This document shows positions 1 through 7,015 of a stretch of DNA of 9,589 bases, one piece after another (the stretch's first letter is position 1; every line of letters begins with the position of its first letter). Both the position numbers and the translations under genes were made by a program. Source of the DNA: Bacteroidales bacterium. Lineage in GTDB: Bacteria; Bacteroidota; Bacteroidia; Bacteroidales; JAAUTT01. The stretch is from assembly GCA_025350365.1 (NCBI GenBank), contig JANXXY010000245.1:1-9589 (forward strand). Direction: 5' to 3'. The notes under the pieces were generated by a model. The model was given only the letters and a program-made list of their open reading frames with translations. It was not told the origin of the DNA and made no database searches.

Positions 1-20
1 AAATAATAAGTTTTTGATAC

Positions 21-51
21 GTTGTTAGGTATAATAATATACCTAACCAAC
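21..51. repeat. Hairpin-forming inverted repeat upstream of the GH32 gene
   Basis: The arms GTTGTTAGGTATA (21-33) and TATACCTAACCAAC (38-51) pair over 13 positions with a single bulged C, around a 4-base ATAA loop. The sequence after it is only mildly T-rich (CTTTGTAACTTT). It could be the terminator of a gene lying left of the window, or an operator or mRNA structure upstream of the fructosidase gene, whose -7 box starts 44 bp further on. The inverted repeat is directly visible; its role is inference. Confidence 0.5.
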
Positions 52-94
52 TTTGTAACTTTAAAACTCCTGCTGATCATGCATAAATATTGTT

Positions 95-102
95 TAATTT
101 TG
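95..102 (+). promoter_or_regulatory. Candidate Bacteroidota -7 element of the GH32 gene
   Basis: TAATTTTG is an exact match to the TAnnTTTG element used by the primary sigma factor of Bacteroidota. It would start transcription near 108-110 and give a leader of about 25 nt before the ATG at 134. No clear TTTG -33 element lies 19-21 bp upstream, which lowers confidence. Confidence 0.45.
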
Positions 103-133
103 AGAAAAACATATCCATTGAATTAAACTAGAA

Positions 134-1642
134 ATGAAACAATTATACCGTATTGTTTGTCCCTTTTTGTTTTTTGTTGTAATGTTGATTTATAATAATG
201 AGCTTTATGCACAGCCAGATAGACCTTTAGTGCATTTTACGCCCCTAAAAAACTGGACGAACGATCCTAACGGATTGGTGTATGCTAATGGCGAATATCA
301 TATTTTCTATCAGTTCAACCCGTTTGATATCAACTGGGGGCATATGAGCTGGGGACATGCTGTGAGTTATGACCTTGCACATTGGAAACATCTGTCGGTT
401 GCTATCCCCGAAGATACGGTAATGATATTTTCAGGTAGTTGTGTGGTTGATAAAGATAATACTTCAGGTTTTTTCACAAAAAATGGGGAACAAAATATTG
501 TTGCCATTTACACAGGACACCAGGAAAAAAAGCAAGCACAATATCTGGCATTTAGCTCCAATAGTGGCCGTACTTTTACTAAGTATAACGCTAATCCTGT
601 TTTAGATTTGCATAAAAAAGATTTCCGCGATCCGAAAGTCTTTTGGCATAACCCATCATCTCAATGGATTATGTTAGTTTCATTGCCCACCGAGTATAAA
701 CTATTATTTTTTGGATCGAAGAACCTGACCCAATGGAAACAGCTTGGAGAATTTGGAAATCAAGGTAATACTGAAAGTATTTGGGAATGTCCCGATATGT
801 TTGAATTGCCGATACCAAATCAACCTGGCCAAACCAAATGGATTTTAGTTGTTTCAGGATCTAATCCGCAGAAGGGCTTTGTTGGTATGCAATATTTTGT
901 GGGCGATTTCGATGGAAAAACCTTTACTAACGATCATCCGCCAAGTCAGGTTCTTTGGATGGATTACGGGAAGGATTATTATGCGGCCATTTCATTTAAC
1001 AACATCCCTGAAAAGGATGGCCGAAAAATTATGATTGGGTGGATGAATAACTGGGCATATGCCGATAAAATACCGGCAACTACGTGGCGGGGAACCATGG
1101 CCTTTCCGAGAGAAATCTCATTAAAAAAGACTGATTTTGGTTTCAGGATTCTACAACAACCTGTAAACGAAATAAAAAAGTTACGAAAAAAAGGGATTAT
1201 GATCATCAAATCCGATATCGATAAAATACAGAGCAATATGTCAGCGGGCTGGTTCTCAAACGACGTATATGAAATTGATATTATGTTAGATATGGGCTCG
1301 GCATCAGATGCGGGTATATCAATTCTTTCAGGAAAATCTGAAGAAACACTTATTGGGTATAATAAAATTTCAAAGCAGCTGTATATCGACCGTCGTAGTT
1401 CCGGTCGTACCGATTTTGCTTCTAATTTTGGCTCGATAGATAAGGCTCCATTGGAAGATAAAAAAGGCATTGTAAATCTCCATATTTTAGTTGATAAAAA
1501 TTTAATTGAAGTATTTGGTAACGAGGGTATTTCTACCATCAGTAGCATTGTATTCCCTGTCGAAAAAAAACACACAGTTCATTTTTACCAGCAAGGTGGT
1601 AAGGCAAAAATTGTTTCCTATAAACGTTGGAGTTTGGAATAG
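134..1642 (+). CDS. Exported GH32 beta-fructosidase (levanase/inulinase/invertase type)
   Basis: A glycoside hydrolase family 32 enzyme that should cleave beta-fructosyl bonds in levan, inulin, fructo-oligosaccharides or sucrose by the retaining mechanism. Residues 1-27 form a Sec signal peptide with a hydrophobic core and a likely cleavage site near LYA-Q. There is no lipobox, so it is probably periplasmic or secreted. The five-bladed propeller follows, with the three catalytic motifs intact: WTNDPNG (41-47, nucleophile Asp44), FRDP (164-167, transition-state stabiliser Asp166) and WECPD (217-221, acid/base Glu218). The stretch from about 340 to the end fits the GH32 C-terminal beta-sandwich. 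The 502-aa length is normal for exo-acting bacterial members. Endo versus exo action and the preferred linkage cannot be read from the motifs. The gene is preceded by its own -7 box and ends 9 bp from the oppositely oriented rmuC. A fructan locus could lie left of the window but is not visible. Confidence 0.93.
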   Translation: MKQLYRIVCPFLFFVVMLIYNNELYAQPDRPLVHFTPLKNWTNDPNGLVYANGEYHIFYQFNPFDINWGHMSWGHAVSYDLAHWKHLSVAIPEDTVMIFSGSCVVDKDNTSGFFTKNGEQNIVAIYTGHQEKKQAQYLAFSSNSGRTFTKYNANPVLDLHKKDFRDPKVFWHNPSSQWIMLVSLPTEYKLLFFGSKNLTQWKQLGEFGNQGNTESIWECPDMFELPIPNQPGQTKWILVVSGSNPQKGFVGMQYFVGDFDGKTFTNDHPPSQVLWMDYGKDYYAAISFNNIPEKDGRKIMIGWMNNWAYADKIPATTWRGTMAFPREISLKKTDFGFRILQQPVNEIKKLRKKGIMIIKSDIDKIQSNMSAGWFSNDVYEIDIMLDMGSASDAGISILSGKSEETLIGYNKISKQLYIDRRSSGRTDFASNFGSIDKAPLEDKKGIVNLHILVDKNLIEVFGNEGISTISSIVFPVEKKHTVHFYQQGGKAKIVSYKRWSLE

Positions 1643-1651
1643 CTCAACCGA

Positions 1652-3100
1652 TTATTCTGTTGGTTCTTCGTTTAAATCTCCCAAAACCACGGATGATTCG
1701 GTATACGGTAATTCCTGTACTTCCCTGAGTTTGCTCTGAATTTTACGGGTACGAGATCCAACGAGTTCGTCGATGTCCTCTCCGGCCTTTTGGATCTTCT
1801 CCTGAGCCTTTTTTAAAACATCGCCAAAGCGTGAAAACTCTGTTTTAACAGCACCCAGAATTTTCCATACTTCACTGGATCGTTTTTCAATTGCAAGGGT
1901 ACGGAAACCCATCTGTAAACTATTGAGAATAGCAGCTAAAGTGGTTGGACCGGTAACTACAATTTTATATTCGCGTTGCAATGTTTCCAGCAGATTGGTT
2001 CGACGCACCACTTCTGCAAATAAACCTTCAACAGGTAAAAACATGATTCCAAAATCGGTCGTATAAGGTGGGTCGATGTATTTGTCGCGAATGTCTCTGG
2101 CAAACTTCTTAATACTGTTTTCGAGCGACTTACCAATGGTTGCTACCAAAGCAGCATCGCCAACATCATATGCTTCAAGCAATGCATGGTAATCTTCGAG
2201 CGGAAATTTGGAATCGATGGGTAAATAAACCGGATTGCCGGCATCGTCTTTTCCGGGAAGTTTAATGGCAAATTCTACGTTTTCGCGTGTATCTTTTTTG
2301 GTAACCACGTTACGATCGAACTGCTCAGGGCTTAGAAGTTGGTCAAGAATATTCCCGAGCTGGATTTCTCCCAGAATCCCACGGGTTTTTACATTCGATA
2401 AAACTCTTTTTAAATCGCCTACTCCTGTTGCGAGGGTTTGCATTTCGCCTAAGCCTTTGTGCACCTGCTCAAGACGTTCGCTCACCTGATTAAACGATTC
2501 GGTGAGACGCTTTTCCAACGTTGTCTGGAGTTTTTCATCAACGGTGGCACGCATCTCATCTAATTTTTTAATATTCTCATCCTGAAGAGTTTTCAATCGA
2601 GTTTCGACAGTTTCACGGATTTTTTCGAATTGCGACATCAGGGAATCAAGCTTTTGACGCTGTAACTCATTAAAATCGCGAACATTCAGTGAGAATTTTT
2701 CTTCGAATGATTTGAGCGATTTTGTTAATTCCTCTCTATTGGTGCGATCGCTGGTAGCCTGCTGTTCCCTAAAATTTTTAAGTTGGAAAGCAAAAGCTTC
2801 AAGTTGATCTTTTTGCAAATTTCCTATATTGGTAATCGTTTTTGAAATAATTTCGGAAAAAGTTTTAAGTGACGAAAGGGTTTCTTCCCTATTATCTTTT
2901 GAAGAACGCAATAATTCCTCCCGATTTCTCGAAAACTCTTCGCGAATGGATGAGTCGAGCCGCGCAAATTGATCGTTTATCTGGGTAAACCTAAGCTGTA
3001 TATCGGAAGTTGTTCTCTGGTTTGAATTTCGTAGTTGTAAAACCAGCACCATAATCATAAGGAACAAAATTCCAATCAATAAAAAAGTTGAGAAGGACAT
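1652..3100 (-). CDS. rmuC: DNA recombination protein RmuC
   Basis: RmuC family protein; in E. coli the family limits DNA inversion at short inverted repeats, and it carries a predicted nuclease-like fold. From the chosen ATG (482 aa) the protein has one N-terminal membrane anchor (about residues 5-23), a long charged coiled coil (about 30-220) and the RmuC core (about 224-430). Core motifs visible are GDLKRVLSNVKTRGILGE (228-245), LPIDSKFPLEDY (293-304), FGIMFLPVEGLFAEVV and GPTTLAAIL (384-392). The frame stays open upstream to a TTG at 3148, but the extra 16 residues are polar and sit before the membrane anchor. The ATG at 3100 places the hydrophobic segment at the N-terminus as usual, so I start there. 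The anchor should hold the coiled coil and core at the cytoplasmic membrane. The gene is divergent from the DUF218 gene. Confidence 0.93.
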   Translation of the reverse strand: MSFSTFLLIGILFLMIMVLVLQLRNSNQRTTSDIQLRFTQINDQFARLDSSIREEFSRNREELLRSSKDNREETLSSLKTFSEIISKTITNIGNLQKDQLEAFAFQLKNFREQQATSDRTNREELTKSLKSFEEKFSLNVRDFNELQRQKLDSLMSQFEKIRETVETRLKTLQDENIKKLDEMRATVDEKLQTTLEKRLTESFNQVSERLEQVHKGLGEMQTLATGVGDLKRVLSNVKTRGILGEIQLGNILDQLLSPEQFDRNVVTKKDTRENVEFAIKLPGKDDAGNPVYLPIDSKFPLEDYHALLEAYDVGDAALVATIGKSLENSIKKFARDIRDKYIDPPYTTDFGIMFLPVEGLFAEVVRRTNLLETLQREYKIVVTGPTTLAAILNSLQMGFRTLAIEKRSSEVWKILGAVKTEFSRFGDVLKKAQEKIQKAGEDIDELVGSRTRKIQSKLREVQELPYTESSVVLGDLNEEPTE

Positions 3101-3172
3101 AGTCAAACAATAATTTTTTGTTAAAGATATTGAAATTTGTATTGCCAAATTTCATGATGAAAACAAATGAAT

Positions 3173-3180
3173 CAAAATTA
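3173..3180 (-). promoter_or_regulatory. Candidate -7 element of rmuC
   Basis: On the minus strand the sequence reads TAATTTTG, an exact TAnnTTTG match and identical to the box before the GH32 gene. It lies about 73 bp before the rmuC ATG, giving a leader of roughly 65 nt. No well-spaced TTTG -33 element is visible. Confidence 0.4.
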
Positions 3181-3238
3181 ATGATTAATAAATCGGCTAA
3201 TAAACCAATTTGCCAAAGTAAAATCAGGAGATTAATTA

Positions 3239-3246
3239 TATTTTTG
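3239..3246 (+). promoter_or_regulatory. Candidate -7 element of the DUF218 gene
   Basis: TATTTTTG is an exact TAnnTTTG match. A TTTG at 3209-3212 is a possible -33 element, but the 26-bp spacer is longer than usual. Transcription would start near 3253, with a leader of about 60 nt before the ATG at 3314. Confidence 0.4.
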
Positions 3247-3313
3247 TGACAATGGAATAGTCGGGCAACCCTATACAATAAACCCATTAACAATCACTAA
3301 TAACTATCAGTAT

Positions 3314-4075
3314 ATGTATTTTCTATTTTCAAAACTTCTCACATTTTTGCTTTCACCTTTTTTCTGGGTCATTATCTTGCTTTTCATCACATTATTCGCA
3401 AAAAAAGCAAATAGAAAACGTAATTACCTAATCATTTCTATTCTGGTATTATTTGTATTCTCAAACGCGTTTTTAAGTAATGAAGTAAATAACCTATGGG
3501 AGGCTAAACCAGTAAAATTAACTAATTTAGGAAAATACGATTATGCTATCGTATTGGGTGGATTTTCATCATACGATACTACCTATTCAAAAGTAAATTT
3601 TCATGAAGCCAGCGACCGCATGTGGCAAGCCTTGCAATTGTATCATCTTAAAAAAGTAAAAAAGCTTTTTATTACCGGAGGATCAGGCAAACTGATGCAT
3701 CAGGATGAATCTGAAGCGGATAAGGTGAAAACTTTTCTGATATCGATAAATATACCGGAATCTGATATTATCATGGAAATGACATCGCGAAATACCCACG
3801 AGAATGCTTCAAATACAGCATTATGGTTAAAAAAACATCATCCGAATGCACAATGTTTGTTAGTAACTTCAGCCAGCCATATGCGCAGGGCTTTGGGATG
3901 CTTCAAGAAAGAAAATGTAAACGTTACGTCCTTTGTAACAAACTATTACGCAGAAAAACGAACCTTTCAATTTGATAGGTTGATTATTCCATCAGTTGAA
4001 GTATTAATGGGCTGGCAGGCTACAATAAAGGAAATGTTTGGTTATCTTACCTATAAGATTATGAGGTATTGCTAA
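3314..4075 (+). CDS. YdcF/ElyC-like DUF218 membrane protein
   Basis: A DUF218 family protein of 253 aa, with the two N-terminal membrane helices (about 8-29 and 37-55) typical of ElyC-like members and the conserved domain outside them from about residue 75. Visible family blocks are YDYAIVLGG (75-83), an ASDRMWQAL helix (99-107), LFITGGSG (118-125), ESEA (132-135), TSRNTHENA (157-165) and VTSASHMRRA (184-193). E. coli relatives SanA and ElyC act in envelope integrity and lipid-carrier-linked cell-wall assembly, so an envelope role is likely. The substrate and reaction are not established for the family, and the closest characterised paralogue cannot be chosen from sequence alone. The stop codon overlaps that of ygiQ by 4 bp on the other strand, so the two transcripts converge. 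Confidence 0.88.
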   Translation: MYFLFSKLLTFLLSPFFWVIILLFITLFAKKANRKRNYLIISILVLFVFSNAFLSNEVNNLWEAKPVKLTNLGKYDYAIVLGGFSSYDTTYSKVNFHEASDRMWQALQLYHLKKVKKLFITGGSGKLMHQDESEADKVKTFLISINIPESDIIMEMTSRNTHENASNTALWLKKHHPNAQCLLVTSASHMRRALGCFKKENVNVTSFVTNYYAEKRTFQFDRLIIPSVEVLMGWQATIKEMFGYLTYKIMRYC

Positions 4076-5919
4076 TTTTTTCTTTTCCTTTTGGATTTGA
4101 AGAGCTTTTCAATTAAATCAGGCCTGTTTATTTTCAGTAATTCCTGCTGTATCTGGTGTCTGTTTTCGGGTTTATAATAAAAGAAAAATCGTTGCTGTGC
4201 TTTTTTCTCATCGGGGTTTCGTGCTGTATATACCGGTTTCATGGTATATGGATCAACACCGGTGTAATAAATAGCCGTAGCCAAAGTCATAGGAGTTGGA
4301 GTAAAATCCTGAACTTGTTCGGGATAATATCCCAATTGTTTAAGTTCGGCTGCTAACTCAGCCATATCGCTGGCTTTCGATCCCGGATGACTTGAAATAA
4401 GATAAGGGACAATTTGTTGTTTCAATCCGGCCTGACGGCAAATATTTTCGAAATCAATTTTAAGACGGAGAAACATGGCAAACGATGGTTTTCGCATATT
4501 CTTCAATACATGCGGCACATTGTGTTCGGGAGCCACTTTTAATCGTCCGGAGACATGCTTCAAAACCAATTCCTTTAAGTAAATCCGTGCCTGTTTTTCC
4601 ATTTCCGCATCATTTAATCCATAAAACAAATCGTAACGAATTCCGCTACCGATAAATACTTTTTTTATACCGGCTATGGCTGACACTTTGTTGTATAATT
4701 CAGTCAACGATTTGTGTGAAGCATTCAGATTATTACAAACCGAAGGATAAATACAAGAGACCCGACGGCATTTGGCGCAGATGAATAAATCTTTTCCACG
4801 CATGCGGTACATATTGGCTGAAGGGCCACCCAAATCGGAAAGGTTGCCATGAAACCCCTCAGTTTCAGTCACCTTTTTCACTTCTTCCAGAATAGATTTT
4901 TCAGAACGGCATAGAATATGTTTTCCCTGATGAGCCGAAATGGTGCAAAAACTGCATCCTCCAAAGCATCCGCGGTGGATATTCACTGAATCACGAATCA
5001 TATCATAGGCCGGAATAGCTTCCTTATCGTGATAACGGGGATGTGGCATCCTGGTAAAGGGTAAACTGTATGGAAGATCTATTTCCTGTTGGGAATAATC
5101 AATAAATGGAGGGTTAATAACAATGGTTTTATTTCCGGAGCATTCAAGCAAACGAGCGGCATCATCACGGTTCGATTCTTCCTCGGTTATTTTAAAATTT
5201 CGGGCATAATTAAGCTTGTCCTTTTTACAATCTTCGTAGGAAAGCAAAGAGATTGTGCGATTAAAACTTAAATCAATAAGGTTATCATTCCGGTTAATGG
5301 CAAATGCTGTTTGAGGAATATCGTGCAACGAATTTATCAATTCCCCTTTTTTAAGCCTGTCAACTATGGATTTAATTGGTTTCTCGCCCATTCCGTAAAC
5401 GAGTAAATCGGCTCCACTGTCAATTAATACGGAGGGCTTGAGTGAATCGCTCCAATAATCGTAATGTGTTAACCGTCGAAGAGAGGCCTCAATACCTCCA
5501 ATAATAACCGGAGTTTGAGGATATATTTGCTTCAAAATTTGGGTATACACGGTTGCTGCATAATCAGGCCTTGCTCCTGCCTTGCCGCCCGGCGTAAATG
5601 CATCTTCGGAGCGCAGTCGCAGGTTGACTGTGTAGTGGTTGATCATTGAATCCATATTGCCGGCAGAAACAGCGAAGAACAACCGTGGCGTTCCCAGCTT
5701 TTTGAAATCGCGTAAATCGTCGCGCCAGTTTGGTTGCGGAACAATAGCTACCTTCAGGCCAAGGTGTTCAAGCCAGCGGGCAATAACTGCAGGGCCAAAC
5801 GATGGATGGTCAACATAGGCATCACCTGAAAAAAAGATAACATCAACTTCGGACCAACCAAGAAGTTTTATTTCCTTCGCAGAGGTTGGCAACCAGCTGG
5901 TATAAGGGTACTTTTGCAT
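4072..5919 (-). CDS. ygiQ: YgiQ family radical SAM protein
   Basis: A YgiQ (UPF0313) radical SAM protein, 615 aa from the chosen ATG. Order of parts: an N-terminal region with the family signature GDAYVDHPSFG (about 32-42); a Rossmann-like segment with IIGGIEASLRR (139-149); the radical SAM cluster motif CxxxCxxC with Cys318, Cys322 and Cys325; then a second cysteine group Cys381, Cys384, Cys389 and Cys395; and a C-terminal part with KVAPEH and FTPTPMTLATAIYYTG matching the family's DUF3362-type end. The first cluster should bind the 4Fe-4S centre that cleaves S-adenosylmethionine. The true substrate is unknown for the family. A GTG at 5931 would add four residues, but the candidate -7 box at 5937-5944 would start transcription right there, so I prefer the ATG at 5919. 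The C-terminus ends in a basic KSKRKRKN tail. The protein is shorter than the E. coli one but of usual size for Bacteroidota. Confidence 0.95.
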   Translation of the reverse strand: MQKYPYTSWLPTSAKEIKLLGWSEVDVIFFSGDAYVDHPSFGPAVIARWLEHLGLKVAIVPQPNWRDDLRDFKKLGTPRLFFAVSAGNMDSMINHYTVNLRLRSEDAFTPGGKAGARPDYAATVYTQILKQIYPQTPVIIGGIEASLRRLTHYDYWSDSLKPSVLIDSGADLLVYGMGEKPIKSIVDRLKKGELINSLHDIPQTAFAINRNDNLIDLSFNRTISLLSYEDCKKDKLNYARNFKITEEESNRDDAARLLECSGNKTIVINPPFIDYSQQEIDLPYSLPFTRMPHPRYHDKEAIPAYDMIRDSVNIHRGCFGGCSFCTISAHQGKHILCRSEKSILEEVKKVTETEGFHGNLSDLGGPSANMYRMRGKDLFICAKCRRVSCIYPSVCNNLNASHKSLTELYNKVSAIAGIKKVFIGSGIRYDLFYGLNDAEMEKQARIYLKELVLKHVSGRLKVAPEHNVPHVLKNMRKPSFAMFLRLKIDFENICRQAGLKQQIVPYLISSHPGSKASDMAELAAELKQLGYYPEQVQDFTPTPMTLATAIYYTGVDPYTMKPVYTARNPDEKKAQQRFFFYYKPENRHQIQQELLKINRPDLIEKLFKSKRKRKN

Positions 5920-5936
5920 AGAAAGGTTCACGGTTG

Positions 5937-5944
5937 CAAAAGTA
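5937..5944 (-). promoter_or_regulatory. Candidate -7 element of ygiQ
   Basis: The minus strand reads TACTTTTG, an exact TAnnTTTG match. The predicted start of transcription falls at about 5930, leaving a leader of around 10 nt before the ATG at 5919 and supporting that start over the GTG at 5931. No -33 TTTG is seen at normal spacing. Confidence 0.45.
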
Positions 5945-6034
5945 ATGGAAATTTATCTGAATATATAATTAGCGATAATGGAATGATGGGTACATAAATA
6001 ATCAAAATCATCACAAAACCCATATTTTCCCAAA

Positions 6035-6679
6035 TTACATTTTTTGCGCAATGATAATCAAATCATTAGAAAATGTACCATCTGTCTCAGGATAATTTTG
6101 TTGGAGAACGTCCAAAATTCGAAATCCGTTATCTTCCAAATGTACAGTTAAAAATTCCTTGCTGTAATAATAAATATAAACAGGCATCTCACCGCTAAAA
6201 CTGGTGCACTCAAATCCTGATTTTGAACCTTCCATGCAACTTAAGTACAAATGACCATTGGGCTTAAGAATCATTGAAATATCCTTTATTAAATCCACCG
6301 TCTCCTTGTATTCAAGATAGGGTATACAAAAGGATGCCAACACACCTTCAAACGACGATGAATTAAAAGATATTTTTCGAATATCAGCAACATGAAAAAA
6401 ACCAGATGGCACGTTTACCTTCGCTCTTTTTATCATCTCTTCCGATAAGTCAATACCATGGATATTACAATACCCTTGAATTTCACATAAATATTTGCTG
6501 TTATTTCCGGGTCCGCAGCCCAAATCAAATATTTTTGCATTCAGAGGTAAGTAACTACAAAATTTATCCAGAAAACCGGAATATGAAGTGACATCCATGA
6601 AACGTTTTTCATATAACTCTGCACAACAATTATAGGTATTGACTGATATTCGATTATGATCTAACAATTGTAAAGACAT
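6035..6679 (-). CDS. Class I SAM-dependent methyltransferase
   Basis: A 214-aa protein with the full class I (Rossmann) methyltransferase signature of the Methyltransf_11/25 type. Motif I is FDLGCGPGN (51-59) and binds S-adenosylmethionine. GIDLSEEMIKRA (75-86) supplies the acidic residue Asp77 at the end of strand 2. HVADI (96-100) is motif II-like. The strand-4 segment GVLASFCIPYLE (112-123) and ILKPNGHLYLS (137-147) complete the core. A strand-rich tail follows, with YYSKEFLTVHLEDNGF typical of the C-terminal helix-strand of these enzymes. Small-molecule substrates are common in this group, but nothing here identifies the acceptor. The gene has its own -7 box and lies about 115 bp upstream of ygiQ on the same strand. 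Because ygiQ has a promoter in the gap, I do not call them an operon. Confidence 0.9.
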   Translation of the reverse strand: MSLQLLDHNRISVNTYNCCAELYEKRFMDVTSYSGFLDKFCSYLPLNAKIFDLGCGPGNNSKYLCEIQGYCNIHGIDLSEEMIKRAKVNVPSGFFHVADIRKISFNSSSFEGVLASFCIPYLEYKETVDLIKDISMILKPNGHLYLSCMEGSKSGFECTSFSGEMPVYIYYYSKEFLTVHLEDNGFRILDVLQQNYPETDGTFSNDLIIIAQKM

Positions 6680-6696
6680 ATAATTAAGGTTTTAAA

Positions 6697-6704
6697 CAAA
6701 CATA
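6697..6704 (-). promoter_or_regulatory. Candidate -7 element of the methyltransferase gene
   Basis: The minus strand reads TATGTTTG, an exact TAnnTTTG match, 17 bp before the ATG, implying a leader of about 10 nt. The same octamer precedes the amidotransferase gene on the other side of the MITE-like element. A -33 element is not evident. Confidence 0.45.
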
Positions 6705-6752
6705 CCAAAAAGTGCTGAAAATTGTCTTCATTCAGAACGATTAATTTATTTT

Positions 6753-6764
6753 TATATATGATTC
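6753..6764. repeat. Left 12-bp direct repeat (probable target duplication)
   Basis: TATATATGATTC, identical to the copy at 6895-6906, directly abuts the left end of the palindromic element. The position at both outer edges of an inverted-repeat element is what a target site duplication looks like. A 12-bp duplication is within the range known for the IS4 family (IS4 and IS231 groups), but that assignment is inference. Confidence 0.7.
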
Positions 6765-6894
6765 AATGTTGTTTAGTAAGAAAATTAAACTCTGGCAGGT
6801 TCTTTGGACTCTGCCATGTTTCCGGGTTTTAGTTTGACCTTCCAGAGTCGATAGACCGGGAAGAGTCCAATAGAACTACTAACTAAACGACATG
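6765..6894. mobile_element. MITE-like palindromic element, 130 bp, non-coding
   Basis: The ends AATGTTGTTTAGTAAG (6765-6780) and CTAACTAAACGACATG (6879-6894) are inverted repeats matching at 13 of 16 positions. Exact 12-bp direct repeats flank them on both sides. Inside, four ACTCT motifs lie nearly symmetrically about the centre: two on the plus strand (6789-6793, 6808-6812) and two on the minus strand (6844-6848, 6862-6866). TTGGACTCT (6804-6812) pairs perfectly with AGAGTCCAA (6862-6870), ACTCTGG (6789-6795) with CCAGAGT (6842-6848), and TGGCAG with CTGCCA (6793-6816) forms a local hairpin. No reading frame of useful length is present. These properties fit a miniature inverted-repeat transposable element, moved in trans by a transposase not encoded here. 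It sits between two divergent promoters without disrupting either. Alternatives are a structured RNA or a heavily deleted insertion sequence. Confidence 0.7.
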
Positions 6895-6906
6895 TATATA
6901 TGATTC
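6895..6906. repeat. Right 12-bp direct repeat (probable target duplication)
   Basis: TATATATGATTC, identical at all 12 positions to 6753-6764, directly abuts the right end of the palindromic element. The identity of the two copies suggests an insertion recent enough that neither has yet mutated. Confidence 0.7.
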
Positions 6907-6909
6907 GTT

Positions 6910-6935
6910 AATATTTTAAAACCCTGTAAAATATT
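6910..6935. repeat. AT-only inverted repeat next to the MITE-like element
   Basis: AATATTTTA (6910-6918) and TAAAATATT (6927-6935) are perfect 9-bp inverted repeats around an 8-base AAACCCTG loop. It begins 4 bp after the right direct repeat and lies about 80 bp upstream of the candidate -7 box of the amidotransferase gene. It could be an operator or chance structure in AT-rich DNA. Apart from this, the element and the two promoters, I see nothing in the 378-bp gap 6680-7057. Confidence 0.4.
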
Positions 6936-7015
6936 CTTAATTTCAAGCAATGGGCGCTAATACAAAGCAACCTGAACGTGTTAAATTTATCACAGATAAT
7001 ATACCGGCATTTCGA

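Noticed and set aside
979..1575. 198-codon minus-strand open frame inside the GH32 gene
   Set aside because: It lies opposite a gene with intact catalytic motifs, shows no recognisable domain, and is the usual shadow of AT-rich coding DNA.
134..1642. Fructan polysaccharide utilisation locus
   Set aside because: No SusC/SusD, fructokinase or sensor gene is in the window; only the single GH32 gene is visible and the left edge hides its upstream context.
3101..3148. 16-residue N-terminal extension of rmuC starting at TTG
   Set aside because: A weak start codon and polar residues before the membrane anchor; the ATG at 3100 gives the usual RmuC N-terminus.
2991..3293. 100-codon minus-strand open frame overlapping the 5' end of rmuC and the divergent promoter region
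   Set aside because: It overlaps the rmuC membrane-anchor region in another frame and covers both candidate promoters; its composition (Phe, Ile, Leu, Asn, Lys rich) is what AT-rich non-coding DNA gives.
4044..4059. Hairpin ATCTTA/TAAGAT near the end of the DUF218 gene, followed later by a T tract
   Set aside because: The 6-bp AT-rich stem lies about 16 bases before the T tract, too far for an intrinsic terminator.
5986..6023. Inverted repeat ATGGGT/ACCCAT between the methyltransferase gene and ygiQ
   Set aside because: Only 6 bp with a 26-base loop and no T tract; not a credible terminator.
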